DNA of 64,000 nt from Intrasporangium chromatireducens Q5-1 (GCF_000576575.1 NZ_AWQS01000002.1:1-64000), one strand, 5' to 3'. Shown: positions 8,818-16,795, counted from the first letter of the stretch. Numbers and translations: made by a program. The notes: a model not told the origin generated them from the letters alone.

Positions 8818-8829
8818 ATTCGATCGTAT
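8818..8829. promoter_or_regulatory. possible marR promoter with near-palindromic site
   Basis: ATTCGATCGTAT on the plus strand. Read on the minus strand it contains TACGAT, a plausible -10 for marR, and it shares the ATTnnATCG-like half-site seen at 8266-8288. This suggests autoregulation, but the resemblance is short. Confidence 0.3.
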
Positions 8830-8866
8830 GCCGACCCGCAGTCCCCACGACCCGGGCACAGGCTGG

Positions 8867-9244
8867 TCAGGTGCGCACGTAGGCGTCCAGCAGCCGGTTG
8901 AGCTCGGCCCCGGGATCCGCGGTGAGGCCCCCGTGGACGGGGCCCGGCTGCACGACGGTGGACCGGGGGGCGATGATCCAGCCGAAGCGCTGGCCCGGCT
9001 TGTCGAAGGTCGGCAGCCCGCGCCCACTCTCACCGCGACACAGCGCCTGGAGGCGCTCGAGGACGGCCCGGACGCCGTCAAGGTCACAGCCAGGCGCGAA
9101 GCAGCCTGCCCGCCGCTCGTCGATCTCCCAGGCGGCATCGAGAAAGCCCGCGTCCTGGCTGTAGAGGACGACGCCGACGTTGAGGAACTCCTCGCGGTCG
9201 ACGCGCGGCACGAGGCGCAGGACGACGTACTGGTAGCCGTTCAC
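8867..9244 (-). CDS. DUF3037 family protein
   Basis: A 125-residue protein starting VNGYQYVVLRLVPRVDREEFLNVGVVL, the hallmark N-terminus of DUF3037. The GTG start overlaps the stop of the HipA-like gene as GTGA, so the two are co-translated. No catalytic motif or membrane segment is visible. The family is often encoded next to a HipA-like kinase and has no established function; a role as partner or antagonist of the kinase-like neighbour is only an inference. Confidence 0.82.
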   Translation of the reverse strand: MNGYQYVVLRLVPRVDREEFLNVGVVLYSQDAGFLDAAWEIDERRAGCFAPGCDLDGVRAVLERLQALCRGESGRGLPTFDKPGQRFGWIIAPRSTVVQPGPVHGGLTADPGAELNRLLDAYVRT

Positions 9245-10011
9245 CGGTCGCCCCCGGTGGGCAGCCACGCGCGCGGGTCGGCGAGACGGGCACTCAGCAT
9301 CGACACGTATGCCGCTCGCACCGCGGATGCGTCGGTGAGCCACGGCGTCGGCTCGAGCCACTCATCGGGCACCTCGTCGACCGCCGCGACGAGGGCCGGC
9401 CGCGGGAGCAGAGCCGACAGCTCGGCGTGACGGGCGGCGACATCACCGGCGACATCCCGCAGGACGTGCCGGCTCGCGTCGAACGGTTGCGCCGCAAAGC
9501 GATCCGGGTCCGGCGCCCTGCCGGGCCAGGAGTGGTGGAAGTACAGGGCGGCGCCGTGGTCGATCGCGTAGGTCCGGCCGTGCCACACGAGCAGGTTGGG
9601 GTTGGACCAGGTGCGGTCGACGTTCGCGGTGAGGGAGTCCAGCCAGATGATCCGCTCGGCGAGCTCCCTCGGCGGCGGCAGCGCGCCGTCGTAGCCGAGC
9701 GCTCCGGGGAGGAAGTCGACCCCGAGGTTCGTGCCGATCGAGGCGGTGAGGAGGTCCTGGACCTCCTCGTCCGCCTCGTACTTGGCGATCCGCTCGTCCA
9801 GGTCGACGACGGCGAGGTCCGGGACCGGCACGTCGAGGAGCCGGGCCAGCGCAGCGACGATGACCTCCGCGACGAGGACCTTGATCCCCTGCCCCGCGCC
9901 CCGGAACTTGAGCACGTAGGTGCCGCAGTCGCTCGCCTCGACGATGCCGGGCAGCGAGCCGCCCTCCTTCAGGGGGGTGACGTAGCGAGTCGCACGGATC
10001 TGGGGAAGCAC
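9241..10011 (-). CDS. HipA-like kinase-fold protein
   Basis: A 256-residue protein with a protein-kinase-like core: a lysine strand in YVLKFRGAGQGIKVLVAEVIV, the segment IIWLDSLTANVDRTWSNPNLLVW resembling the HipA catalytic loop (D...N-R-x-x-x-N), and YAIDHGAALYF as the metal-binding Asp motif. It starts at a GTG 13 bp after the ilvA stop, with the frame open further upstream as shadow. It lacks the N-terminal HipA subdomain and so resembles the short HipA_2 type. Toxin activity is not established. A partial 13-mer copy (GTATGCCGCTC) lies at 9307-9317. Confidence 0.75.
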   Translation of the reverse strand: MLPQIRATRYVTPLKEGGSLPGIVEASDCGTYVLKFRGAGQGIKVLVAEVIVAALARLLDVPVPDLAVVDLDERIAKYEADEEVQDLLTASIGTNLGVDFLPGALGYDGALPPPRELAERIIWLDSLTANVDRTWSNPNLLVWHGRTYAIDHGAALYFHHSWPGRAPDPDRFAAQPFDASRHVLRDVAGDVAARHAELSALLPRPALVAAVDEVPDEWLEPTPWLTDASAVRAAYVSMLSARLADPRAWLPTGGDR

Positions 10012-10024
10012 GGTCTCAGTCTTC

Positions 10025-11248
10025 TCAGCCGAGCATCGGATGGAAGCCGTTGGCCTGCAGGTCGGAGATGACCGAGGCGGCATGGTCCGCGCCCTTCGTC
10101 TCGACGCGGACGCCGATCTCGACCTCGTCGATGCCGAGCGGCACGGCGGTGCGGACGTGCTCGATCTCGAGGACGTTCGCCTCGGCCTTCGCGAGGTGGT
10201 CGAGCAGTGAGGCGAGCGAGCCGGGTCGGTCGGGCACCCGCACGCGGAACTGGAGGTAGCGTCCGCCCGCTGACAGCCCGTGGCGGATGATCCGCAGCAG
10301 CAGGAGCGGGTCGATGTTCCCGCCCGAGAGGACCGCGACGATCGGTCCCTCGAAGGCACCGGCCTGCGCGTCGAGCAGGGTTGCGGCGCTTGCCGCCCCC
10401 GCCGGCTCGACGACGAGCTTGGCCCGCTCCAACAGGTAGAGGACCGCCCGGGAGAGCTCTTCCTCGGTGACCGTCCGGAAGTCGTCGACCAGGGAGCTGA
10501 TGATCGAGTAGGGCACCTCTCCGGGGCAGCCGACCGCGATCCCGTCGGCCATCGTCGCCATCTCCGCGAGCGGCACCGGGTGGCCGGCGGCGAGGGAGAG
10601 CGGATAGGCCGCTGCTCGCTCCGCCTGCACGCCGATGACGGTGACGTCTGGCCGGCGCGTCTTGACGACCGTCGTGATGCCGGCCAGCAGCCCGCCGCCA
10701 CCCGTCCCGACGATGATCGTCCGGACGTCGGGGCACTGGTCGAGGATCTCGAGCCCGCACGTGCCGGCGCCCGCAACGATGTGCGGGTGGTCGAAGGGGT
10801 GGATGAGGACCGCTCCGGTCCGGTCCTCGAACTCCTTTGCCTGCACAAGGCATTCGTCGATCGTCGTGCCGAACTGCTCGACGTGCGCACCATAGCCCCG
10901 GGTGGCCTGCAGCTTCGGCAGGGGAGCGCCGACGGGCATGAACACGGTTGCCTCCAGGCCGAGCATCTGCGCCGCGAGCGCGACGCCCTGCGCGTGGTTG
11001 CCCGCGCTGGCGCACACGACGCCGCGCGCCTTCTCCTCCTCGGTGAGCCGCGCCATCCGGTTGTAGGCCCCGCGGATCTTGAACGACCCGGCGCGCTGGA
11101 GGTTCTCGCACTTGAGGTGGGTCTCCGCACCGACGCGCTCGCTCAGACCGCGGGTGTACTCGAGCGGGGTCGGACGGACGACGCCCTCGAGCAGACGCTG
11201 GGCCGCGAGGACGTCGTCAAGGGTGACGGGCAAGGCCGGTGATGCCAT
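10025..11248 (-). CDS. ilvA: threonine ammonia-lyase with C-terminal ACT domain
   Basis: A 407-residue PLP enzyme that deaminates threonine to 2-oxobutyrate. The Schiff-base lysine is in GSFKIRGAYN, the glycine-rich phosphate loop is GTGGGG, and SAGNHAQG is conserved. A single ACT-type regulatory domain occupies about residues 325-407 (YLQFRVRVPDRPGSLASLLDHL). The one-ACT form is shorter than the two-ACT E. coli IlvA and may be biosynthetic or catabolic. The start ATG is 8 nt after a TAGGCT -10-like element. Confidence 0.92.
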   Translation of the reverse strand: MASPALPVTLDDVLAAQRLLEGVVRPTPLEYTRGLSERVGAETHLKCENLQRAGSFKIRGAYNRMARLTEEEKARGVVCASAGNHAQGVALAAQMLGLEATVFMPVGAPLPKLQATRGYGAHVEQFGTTIDECLVQAKEFEDRTGAVLIHPFDHPHIVAGAGTCGLEILDQCPDVRTIIVGTGGGGLLAGITTVVKTRRPDVTVIGVQAERAAAYPLSLAAGHPVPLAEMATMADGIAVGCPGEVPYSIISSLVDDFRTVTEEELSRAVLYLLERAKLVVEPAGAASAATLLDAQAGAFEGPIVAVLSGGNIDPLLLLRIIRHGLSAGGRYLQFRVRVPDRPGSLASLLDHLAKAEANVLEIEHVRTAVPLGIDEVEIGVRVETKGADHAASVISDLQANGFHPMLG

Positions 11249-11256
11249 GACACGTG

Positions 11257-11262
11257 AGCCTA
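11257..11262 (-). promoter_or_regulatory. -10 element of ilvA, leaderless type
   Basis: TAGGCT on the minus strand, 8 nt before the ilvA ATG; no ribosome binding site fits between them. Confidence 0.5.
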
Positions 11263-11311
11263 GTGGCGCGCCTGCTCTGCCCGTCCCAGGCCGGCCACGG
11301 CACGTCCCTCG

Positions 11312-12580
11312 TCAGGCGACCCGGCGCGCGTCCGCCCGGTCGGCGGCACGCCAAGCGGGTTGGAGCCGGGTCCCCAGCAGGATGTAGACGGCTCCCGTGA
11401 CGAGCACCGGCCAGGCCCGTAGCCCGCTGGCCGGCAGCAGCGCGGCCCCGACGCCGGCAGCGGCCACGAGCCCGCCGTTGTAGACCAGGTCGTAGGCCGA
11501 GAAGGCCCGGCCGAGAAGGGAGTCCGGCACGTGCTGCTGCATGAGTGTGTCGCAGCAGATCTTGACCGACTGGGACCCGAACGAGACGAGGGCCGCGAGC
11601 AGCGCGGTGCTCCAGAGCGTGAGCCACCAGCCGAGCCCGAGCGCGGCCGCGCCGGCGAGCGCGAGGGCGGCAGCGGCATACGGGACAGGTGACCAGCGGC
11701 CCGCCAGCCATGGTGTGACGAAGGCGGCCAGCGCGAAACCGACCGCGGAGGCGGCGGCGGCGACCCCGAACCTGAGAAAGCCGGTCCCCCCGGCGCCGGA
11801 CAATGGGCCCCTGGACAGCAGCAGCGCCTGGAGCAGGACGATGCCGAACGGCAACCGGGTGAGGAAGACGAGGGCGAGGACGAGCCAGCCGCGCACGGGC
11901 AAGGTCCGGACCATCTCGACGAACCCTCGCATGACCGCCGCCACGACCTGGCCGAGCCGTGGGCCGGCCACCTCCTGCGTCGGCCCGATGAACGGCAGCC
12001 GCGACACGACCCAGGCAGCCGTCAGGGTGCCGCCGGTGGCGACGAGCACCACGACCACGTCCGAGCCGAGGGCGTGGACGCCGGCGCCGACCGCGCCGCC
12101 GGAGGCGTAGGCGAGCGAGCCGAGGGTCGGCGCGATGGAGTTGGCCTCGACGAGCTCCTCGCGACGGACCACGTGGGGGAGTGCGGCCGAGAAGCCGGCC
12201 AGCACGAAGCGGTTGAGCGAGAACACGAGCAGGACCAGCAGGAACAGGACCGGACTGAGGGTCGCACCCGTCACGAACGCGGCCACCCCGGCGATCGCGG
12301 CCGCGCGGAGCAGCTGGCTGACAACGAGGGTCCGGCGCCGCGGCCAGCGGTCGAGCAACACCCCGACGAACGGACCGAGCGCGCTGTAGGGCAGCAGGAC
12401 GATGGCAAAGGCTGCCGCGATCGCTCGGGGGCTGGCGGCCTGCTCGGGGTTGAACAGGACATGGCTGGCGAGGGCGACCTGGAAGATGCCGTCACTGCCC
12501 TGCGACGTGACCCGGGCGGCGAAGAGCCGGCGGAAGCCGCGCAGCCGCATCAGTGACACGAGCGCGCGCAGAAAGGTCAC
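11312..12580 (-). CDS. MFS transporter
   Basis: A 422-residue integral membrane protein with about twelve hydrophobic segments. The N-terminal MRLRGFRRLFAARVTSQGSDGIFQVAL and the loop GVLLDRWPRRR (MFS motif A-like) support the major facilitator superfamily. The substrate is unknown; a multidrug or small-molecule exporter is a general guess. The frame runs upstream through the tRNA gene, so the GTG at 12580, 7 nt after a TACGCT hexamer, is taken as the start. It ends 63 bp before ilvA, without an obvious functional link. Confidence 0.85.
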   Translation of the reverse strand: MTFLRALVSLMRLRGFRRLFAARVTSQGSDGIFQVALASHVLFNPEQAASPRAIAAAFAIVLLPYSALGPFVGVLLDRWPRRRTLVVSQLLRAAAIAGVAAFVTGATLSPVLFLLVLLVFSLNRFVLAGFSAALPHVVRREELVEANSIAPTLGSLAYASGGAVGAGVHALGSDVVVVLVATGGTLTAAWVVSRLPFIGPTQEVAGPRLGQVVAAVMRGFVEMVRTLPVRGWLVLALVFLTRLPFGIVLLQALLLSRGPLSGAGGTGFLRFGVAAAASAVGFALAAFVTPWLAGRWSPVPYAAAALALAGAAALGLGWWLTLWSTALLAALVSFGSQSVKICCDTLMQQHVPDSLLGRAFSAYDLVYNGGLVAAAGVGAALLPASGLRAWPVLVTGAVYILLGTRLQPAWRAADRADARRVA

Positions 12581-12587
12581 GCCGCTC

Positions 12588-12593
12588 AGCGTA
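12588..12593 (-). promoter_or_regulatory. -10 element of the MFS gene, leaderless type
   Basis: TACGCT on the minus strand, 7 nt before the GTG start. It lies downstream of the tRNA-Leu terminator, so the MFS gene has its own promoter. Confidence 0.5.
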
Positions 12594-12629
12594 GGCCGCG
12601 TCGTCCCCTGCCCCGGAGGGGGACGAGCA

Positions 12630-12656
12630 GGCCCCCGGGACAGCATCCCGGGGGCC
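12630..12656 (-). terminator. terminator hairpin after tRNA-Leu
   Basis: A perfect 11-bp stem (GGCCCCCGGGA paired with TCCCGGGGGCC) and a 5-nt loop, beginning 6 nt beyond the 3' end of the tRNA. There is no U-tract, as is common in actinobacteria. Confidence 0.8.
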
Positions 12657-12661
12657 TTCGC

Positions 12662-12748
12662 TGGTGTCGAGGGGGGGACTTGAACCCCCACGCCCGTTAA
12701 GGGCACTAGCACCTCAAGCTAGCGCGTCTGCCATTCCGCCACCCCGAC
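12662..12748 (-). tRNA. tRNA-Leu (anticodon GAG)
   Basis: 87 nt including an encoded CCA. The acceptor stem pairs GTCGGGG with CCTCGAC (one G-U). The anticodon stem CTAGC/GCTAG holds loop TTGAGGT, giving anticodon GAG for CUC/CUU leucine codons. A long class II variable arm (TGCCCTTAACGGGCG) and a T-arm containing GTTCAAGTC are present. Confidence 0.96.
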
Positions 12749-12797
12749 AAGGTGATGAGCAGGGCTCTCGTGGGGAGCTCCCTGCGGCGAGGTGAAA

Positions 12798-12803
12798 CGT
12801 TAG
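12798..12803 (-). promoter_or_regulatory. possible -10 element of tRNA-Leu
   Basis: TAACGT on the minus strand, about 50 nt before the mature tRNA 5' end. No convincing -35 is seen. Confidence 0.3.
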
Positions 12804-12860
12804 CACGACCCCTCACCGGATCACGAACCGAGCCCGGGGGCGCGCCCGCGGTGCGCGGCA

Positions 12861-12866
12861 TACCCT
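12861..12866 (+). promoter_or_regulatory. -10 element of the M20 peptidase gene, leaderless type
   Basis: TACCCT, 7 nt before the ATG at 12874. Confidence 0.5.
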
Positions 12867-12873
12867 GTGCGAC

Positions 12874-14208
12874 ATGACGCCACCCGACGCGAAGGCCCCG
12901 ATCGCACCCGAGGACGAGGTCGTGCGGATCTGCTCCGAGCTGATCCGGATCGACTCGTCCAACTACGGCGACGGGAGCGGTCCGGGGGAGCGCGCCGCGG
13001 CCGAGTACGTGCTCGGTGAGCTCGCCGAGGTGGGCCTCGAGGCAGAGCTCTTCGAGAGCGAGCCGGGCCGCTCCACGGTCGTGCTGCGCCTCGAGGGCGC
13101 CGACCCGGCGCGCCCGGGGCTGGCCGTCCACGGCCACCTCGATGTCGTCCCGGCCAACGCCGCGGACTGGCAGGTCGACCCGTTCGGCGCGGAGCAGCGC
13201 GACGGCTGCATCTGGGGACGCGGCGCGGTCGACATGAAGGACATGGACGCGATGATGCTCGCGGCGATCCGGCACTTCGCCCGGACCGGCACCAAGCCGG
13301 CGCGCGACACGACGGTCGTCTTCTTCGCTGACGAGGAGGCGGGCGGCGTGCACGGCAGCCACTGGCTCGTCGACCACCACCCCGAGGTCTTCGACGGCGT
13401 CACCGAGGCGATCAGCGAGGTCGGCGGCTTCAGCGTCACCCTGCCGACCCCGAGCGGGCCCCGTCGCGCCTACCTGCTCCAGACGGCGGAGAAGGGCCTC
13501 GCCTGGCTCCGGCTCCGCGCCCACGGCCGGGCCGGCCACGGCTCGGTGCCCAACGACGCCAACGCCGTCGTCCGCCTCGCCGAGGCGCTCGCGCGGATCG
13601 CGGCCCACGCGTGGCCGCGCGAGTACGTCGCGTCGGTCCGCGGCCTCCTCGACGGAGTGAGCGAGCTGACCGGCATCCCGTATGGCGCTGACGAGCCGTC
13701 CGACCTGCTCGCAACCTTGGGCGGGGCGCGCGGTTTCGTGCAGGGCACGCTGCGCAACACCGTCAACGCGACGATGCTCGAGGCCGGCTACAAGCACAAC
13801 GTCATCCCGCAGAGCGCCACCGCCGCGATCGACTGCCGGTTCCTGCCCGGGCACCAGGAGGAGCTGCTCGACACGGTGCGCGAGCTCGCGGGCGAGTTCG
13901 TCGAGGTCGAGACGGTCCACCTGGACGTCGCGCTCGAGGCCCCGTGGGACGGCGACCTCGTCGAGTCCATGAAGCAGGCGCTGCTCCGGGCCGATCCGGA
14001 GGCGGCCGTGCTGCCGTACTGCCTCTCGGGGGGCACCGACAACAAGGCGCTGAGCCTGCTCGGGATCACCGGCTATGGGTTCGCGCCCCTGCGGCTGCCC
14101 GGCGACCTGGACTTCGTCGGCATGTTCCACGGCGTGGACGAGCGGGTGCCGGTCGACGGGCTGCGGCTCGGCACCCAGGTGCTGACGGACTTCCTCCGCA
14201 CCTGCTGA
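12874..14208 (+). CDS. M20 family metallopeptidase
   Basis: A 444-residue zinc-dependent amidohydrolase/dipeptidase. Metal and catalytic motifs are in place: VHGHLDVVPA (His and catalytic Asp), WGRGAVDMKDMDA (bridging Asp), FFADEEAGG (general-base Glu) and the C-terminal SGGTDNKAL. The central dimerisation (lid) domain follows GHGSVPNDANAV. It resembles actinobacterial M20 peptidases of the acetylornithine deacetylase/succinyl-diaminopimelate desuccinylase clan, but the exact substrate cannot be assigned. It is a single-gene unit with its own leaderless-type promoter. Confidence 0.9.
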   Translation: MTPPDAKAPIAPEDEVVRICSELIRIDSSNYGDGSGPGERAAAEYVLGELAEVGLEAELFESEPGRSTVVLRLEGADPARPGLAVHGHLDVVPANAADWQVDPFGAEQRDGCIWGRGAVDMKDMDAMMLAAIRHFARTGTKPARDTTVVFFADEEAGGVHGSHWLVDHHPEVFDGVTEAISEVGGFSVTLPTPSGPRRAYLLQTAEKGLAWLRLRAHGRAGHGSVPNDANAVVRLAEALARIAAHAWPREYVASVRGLLDGVSELTGIPYGADEPSDLLATLGGARGFVQGTLRNTVNATMLEAGYKHNVIPQSATAAIDCRFLPGHQEELLDTVRELAGEFVEVETVHLDVALEAPWDGDLVESMKQALLRADPEAAVLPYCLSGGTDNKALSLLGITGYGFAPLRLPGDLDFVGMFHGVDERVPVDGLRLGTQVLTDFLRTC

Positions 14209-14252
14209 GGGACCGGACCGGCCTCCGGCGGCGGTCTCCTGCTTGAGCGGCC

Positions 14253-14444
14253 TCAGGTCCGCTGGACCCGCATGATCCGGCGCCGCAGCCACATCCGCCG
14301 GATCCCCCCGACGTAGATCACCGAGCGCGCCAGCTCCCACCGGCCGTACTCGGCATGCTCCCGGACCGCCTGGCGTGCCTCTGCCTTCGACGTGTGCCGG
14401 TCGAAGGTCAGGACCCGGTACTCGTATTCGGTCAGCGTGCTCAT
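14253..14444 (-). CDS. DUF5703 family small protein
   Basis: A 63-residue basic protein (MSTLTEYEYRVLTFDR...IRRMWLRRRIMRV). The opening EYEYRVLTFDRHTSKAEARQAVREHAEYGRWEL is typical of a conserved actinobacterial small-protein family (DUF5703). No function is known. The longer open frame upstream is antisense to the lipoprotein gene and is rejected. It is convergent with the M20 gene, 44 bp away. Confidence 0.75.
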   Translation of the reverse strand: MSTLTEYEYRVLTFDRHTSKAEARQAVREHAEYGRWELARSVIYVGGIRRMWLRRRIMRVQRT

Positions 14445-14451
14445 CCCGGCC

Positions 14452-14457
14452 ATTGTG
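14452..14457 (-). promoter_or_regulatory. extended -10 of the DUF5703 gene
   Basis: CACAAT on the minus strand preceded by TGC, 7 nt before the ATG. The surrounding 16-mer TGCCACAATGGCCGGG recurs exactly before the DivIVA-like gene (44261-44276). Confidence 0.45.
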
Positions 14458-14465
14458 GCACTGCG

Positions 14466-14495
14466 TTGGCTCCGGCAGGACCTGACACATAGGGT
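14466..14495 (+). promoter_or_regulatory. promoter of the lipoprotein gene
   Basis: TTGGCT (14466-14471) and TAGGGT (14490-14495) are separated by 18 bp. The implied leader of about 65 nt ends in AAGGAGGG before the ATG. Confidence 0.5.
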
Positions 14496-14564
14496 TGCCG
14501 CGTCGCGTCCGTCGGGTGCGACGTGGCGTTCGCCGACGCCGCTCACCCAAGGAGGGCCCAGACC

Positions 14565-15377
14565 ATGACCACCCGTCTTCGCCGTGCCGCCGCCTGCCTC
14601 GCCGTGCCCGCCGTCCTGCTCGTCGGGGCGTGTGGCACGAGCACGACCCCCACGGCCAGCTCCAGCGGGACCTCCGGCACCGCGTCGGTGCAGGCGAGCG
14701 GCGGCGCGACCGCCACCTCCGCCGACCCGACGAGCGGCGGTGCGACGGCCGGCGCCCACACCGACAAGGCGTCCTTCGTGTCGGCGATGAAGGCCGGCAT
14801 GGCCGATGTGTCGAGCGCGCACGTGTCGATGCAGCTCGAGGGACAGGGCCAGAAGGTGTCGATGTCGGGCGTGACGAAGGTCGACTCCACGGACCCGGCC
14901 ATGCAGCTGACGATGACCATGGCCGGGATGGACATCGACCTGATCGTCCTCGACGGCAAGGTGTACGTGAAGGGCATCCCCGGCGCTGCGGCCGAGGGCA
15001 AGTGGGCGCAGTTCGACAAGGACAGCGTCGTCGCCAAGAGCATGCTCGAGTCCGCCTCGGGCGCCGACCCGACGCGGATGTTCGACGACTTCGAGAAGGC
15101 CCTGACCGACGTGAAGTACGACGGACCGGAGACTGTCGACGGGGAGCAGCTGCAGAAGTACTCCGTCAAGCTCGACACGACCAAGGTCGCGACGGGCGAC
15201 GCGACCTCGCTGCCGAAGTCGGTCGACTACGACGTGTGGCTCGACGCCAAGGACCGGATGCGCAAGGTGACCTTCGACCTGGCCGGAGTCAAGGCCGACA
15301 TGCGGATGGACAAGTATGGCGAACCCCTTGACATCAAGGCGCCCCCGGCCTCGCAGGTCGTCAAGGGCCAGGGCTGA
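14565..15377 (+). CDS. secreted lipoprotein, LppX/LprG-like fold suspected
   Basis: A 270-residue lipoprotein. The signal peptide MTTRLRRAAACLAVPAVLLVGAC ends at Cys23, followed by a Ser/Thr/Ala-rich linker to about residue 65. The mature domain (KASFVSAMKAGMADVSSAHVSMQL ... VDYDVWLDAKDRMRKVTFDL) has the alternating strand pattern of LppX/LprAFG or DUF6612-type lipoproteins, which bind hydrophobic ligands. The start is fixed by AAGGAGGG nine bases upstream. Ligand binding is inferred from fold resemblance only. It is one of several lipoproteins in the window and has no obvious operon partner. Confidence 0.75.
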   Translation: MTTRLRRAAACLAVPAVLLVGACGTSTTPTASSSGTSGTASVQASGGATATSADPTSGGATAGAHTDKASFVSAMKAGMADVSSAHVSMQLEGQGQKVSMSGVTKVDSTDPAMQLTMTMAGMDIDLIVLDGKVYVKGIPGAAAEGKWAQFDKDSVVAKSMLESASGADPTRMFDDFEKALTDVKYDGPETVDGEQLQKYSVKLDTTKVATGDATSLPKSVDYDVWLDAKDRMRKVTFDLAGVKADMRMDKYGEPLDIKAPPASQVVKGQG

Positions 15378-15433
15378 GTGGACTGCGCCGGGACTGAGCG
15401 GCCAAACCGGTTTGCACCGGTCACCCCGTCCAC

Positions 15434-15439
15434 TACGGT
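15434..15439 (+). promoter_or_regulatory. -10 element of the acidic-tail gene, leaderless type
   Basis: TACGGT, 6 nt before the ATG at 15446. Confidence 0.45.
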
Positions 15440-15445
15440 CAAGAC

Positions 15446-15826
15446 ATGAGCGACGCGCGCGCTGCCCTGGAGCAACTCATCGCAGCACTCGAGCGCCACT
15501 ACGAGGCGGCCAACTCGAGCCGGGACCCCGACCACCCCATGGTGATCGCAGCTGCCCAGGACCTCGCGGAGGCGTTCGACGACTACGACGAGGCGCTCTT
15601 CGACGCCACTGAGGTGGCCACGCCGCTCGCGGTCTACGGCGAGGACCTCGACATGGAGGAGGACGACTCCGACGACACCGGGGTCTACGCCGGTCTCGAC
15701 TCCGACGACTACGACTCGGAGGACGACGAGTCCGACGACGATGAGGACGCCGACGATGAGGACGGCGACGACGACGAGGACGACGACGAGGACTACGACT
15801 TCGACGAGGACGACGAAGAGGAGTAG
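15446..15826 (+). CDS. hypothetical protein with highly acidic C-terminal tail
   Basis: A 126-residue protein in two parts. Residues 1-62 form a helical head (ALEQLIAALERHYEAANSS...AQDLAEAFDDYDEALFDATEVATPL). Residues 66-126 are almost entirely Asp/Glu with scattered Tyr, Ser and Gly, ending DEDDEEE. The predicted charge is extremely negative. I do not recognise a characterised family. Acidic tails of this type act elsewhere as nucleic-acid mimics, RNA-polymerase-binding tails or metal/cation buffers; none of these can be assigned. Codon use (GAC/GAG) matches the genome. Confidence 0.7.
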   Translation: MSDARAALEQLIAALERHYEAANSSRDPDHPMVIAAAQDLAEAFDDYDEALFDATEVATPLAVYGEDLDMEEDDSDDTGVYAGLDSDDYDSEDDESDDDEDADDEDGDDDEDDDEDYDFDEDDEEE

Positions 15827-15842
15827 CCGCCCGCCGTCGGGG

Positions 15843-16781
15843 TCAGCCCGACACGTCCTCGAGCGCGACCACGATCTGCTCCGGAAGGACGAGGTCCTGG
15901 CTGGCGAGGGCCGTGCGGAGCTGCCCGAGCGTGCGCACCCCGACGATCGGCGCCGTCACGCCGGGCCGGTCCCGCACCCAGGCGAGCGCAACCTCCGTCG
16001 GCGACACGTCCAGGCCCTTGGCCGCGATCACCACTCCCTCGGCGATCCGGGCGCTGCGCTCGTCGAGGAAGCGCTCAGCGAAGCGGGGGAAGTCGGCGGA
16101 CGCCGCCCGCGACCCGGACGGGATGCCCCTGCGGTACTTCCCTGTCAGCACGCCACGAGCGAGAGGGGACCAGGCGAGCAGCCCGAAGCCCAGCGCAGCG
16201 GCAGCGGGCGCGATCTCGGACTCGGCTGAGCGGCATACGAGCGAGTACTCGACCTCGTTGGCCACCAACGGCACCCGGGCCTGCTCGAGGAGGCTCACCG
16301 CACGCGCGGACTGCCAGCCCGAGTAGTTCGAGACGCCGACATAGCGGGCGCGTCCGGTCGTGACGGCCCACTCGAGGGCCGACAGCGTCTCGGCGAGCGG
16401 GGTCTCGTCGGACCACGTGTGCGCCAGCCAGACGTCGACGTGGTCGGTGCCGAGCCGGGCGAGCGAGGCGTCGAGCTGGGTCATCAGCGCCCGTCGTGAC
16501 ACGTCGACGCGGCGTTGGCCGCCGGCACGGGAGATGCCGGCCTTTGTGCAGACCACGACGTCCTCGCGGCTGACCGTCTCGCGCAGGACCGTCCCGAGGA
16601 TCGTCTCCGCCGCACCGCCTCCGTAGCCGAAGGCGGTGTCGATGAGCGTGCCCCCGCCGTCGACGAAGGCACGCACGTGCTCGGACGCCTCGTGGACGTC
16701 GACGGCGTTGCCCCACGTCATGGTGCCGAGGGCGAGGCTGGAGACGGAGAGCCCGGACTGGCCGAGCCGACGGTGTTGCAT
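15843..16781 (-). CDS. aldo/keto reductase
   Basis: A 312-residue NADPH-dependent oxidoreductase with the (beta/alpha)8 AKR pattern: RRLGQSGLSVSSLALGTMTWG at the N-terminus, the catalytic set Asp-Tyr-Lys-His in IDTAFGYGGG, VVCTKAG and VWLAHTW, and the cofactor segment WSPLARGVLTGKY. The closest well-known group is the YajO/Tas-like AKRs. The substrate is unknown. The start at 16781 is 8 nt after TACCGT. A 13-mer copy lies inside (16226-16238), read as Val-Cys-Arg-Ser-Ala. It is convergent with the acidic-tail gene, 16 bp apart. Confidence 0.9.
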   Translation of the reverse strand: MQHRRLGQSGLSVSSLALGTMTWGNAVDVHEASEHVRAFVDGGGTLIDTAFGYGGGAAETILGTVLRETVSREDVVVCTKAGISRAGGQRRVDVSRRALMTQLDASLARLGTDHVDVWLAHTWSDETPLAETLSALEWAVTTGRARYVGVSNYSGWQSARAVSLLEQARVPLVANEVEYSLVCRSAESEIAPAAAALGFGLLAWSPLARGVLTGKYRRGIPSGSRAASADFPRFAERFLDERSARIAEGVVIAAKGLDVSPTEVALAWVRDRPGVTAPIVGVRTLGQLRTALASQDLVLPEQIVVALEDVSG

Positions 16782-16789
16782 GAGACCGC

Positions 16790-16795
16790 ACGGTA
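16790..16795 (-). promoter_or_regulatory. -10 element of the aldo/keto reductase gene, leaderless type
   Basis: TACCGT on the minus strand, 8 nt before the ATG at 16781. Confidence 0.45.

Noticed and set aside
12581-12712. N-terminal extension of the MFS gene to an ATG at 12712
   Set aside because: It would run through the terminator and the tRNA-Leu gene, and the extension lacks MFS-like sequence. The GTG at 12580 fits better.
15836-15852. Small hairpin between the acidic-tail gene and the aldo/keto reductase gene
   Set aside because: Only a 6-bp stem (GTCGGG with CCCGAC), overlapping the reductase coding end; too weak to call a terminator.
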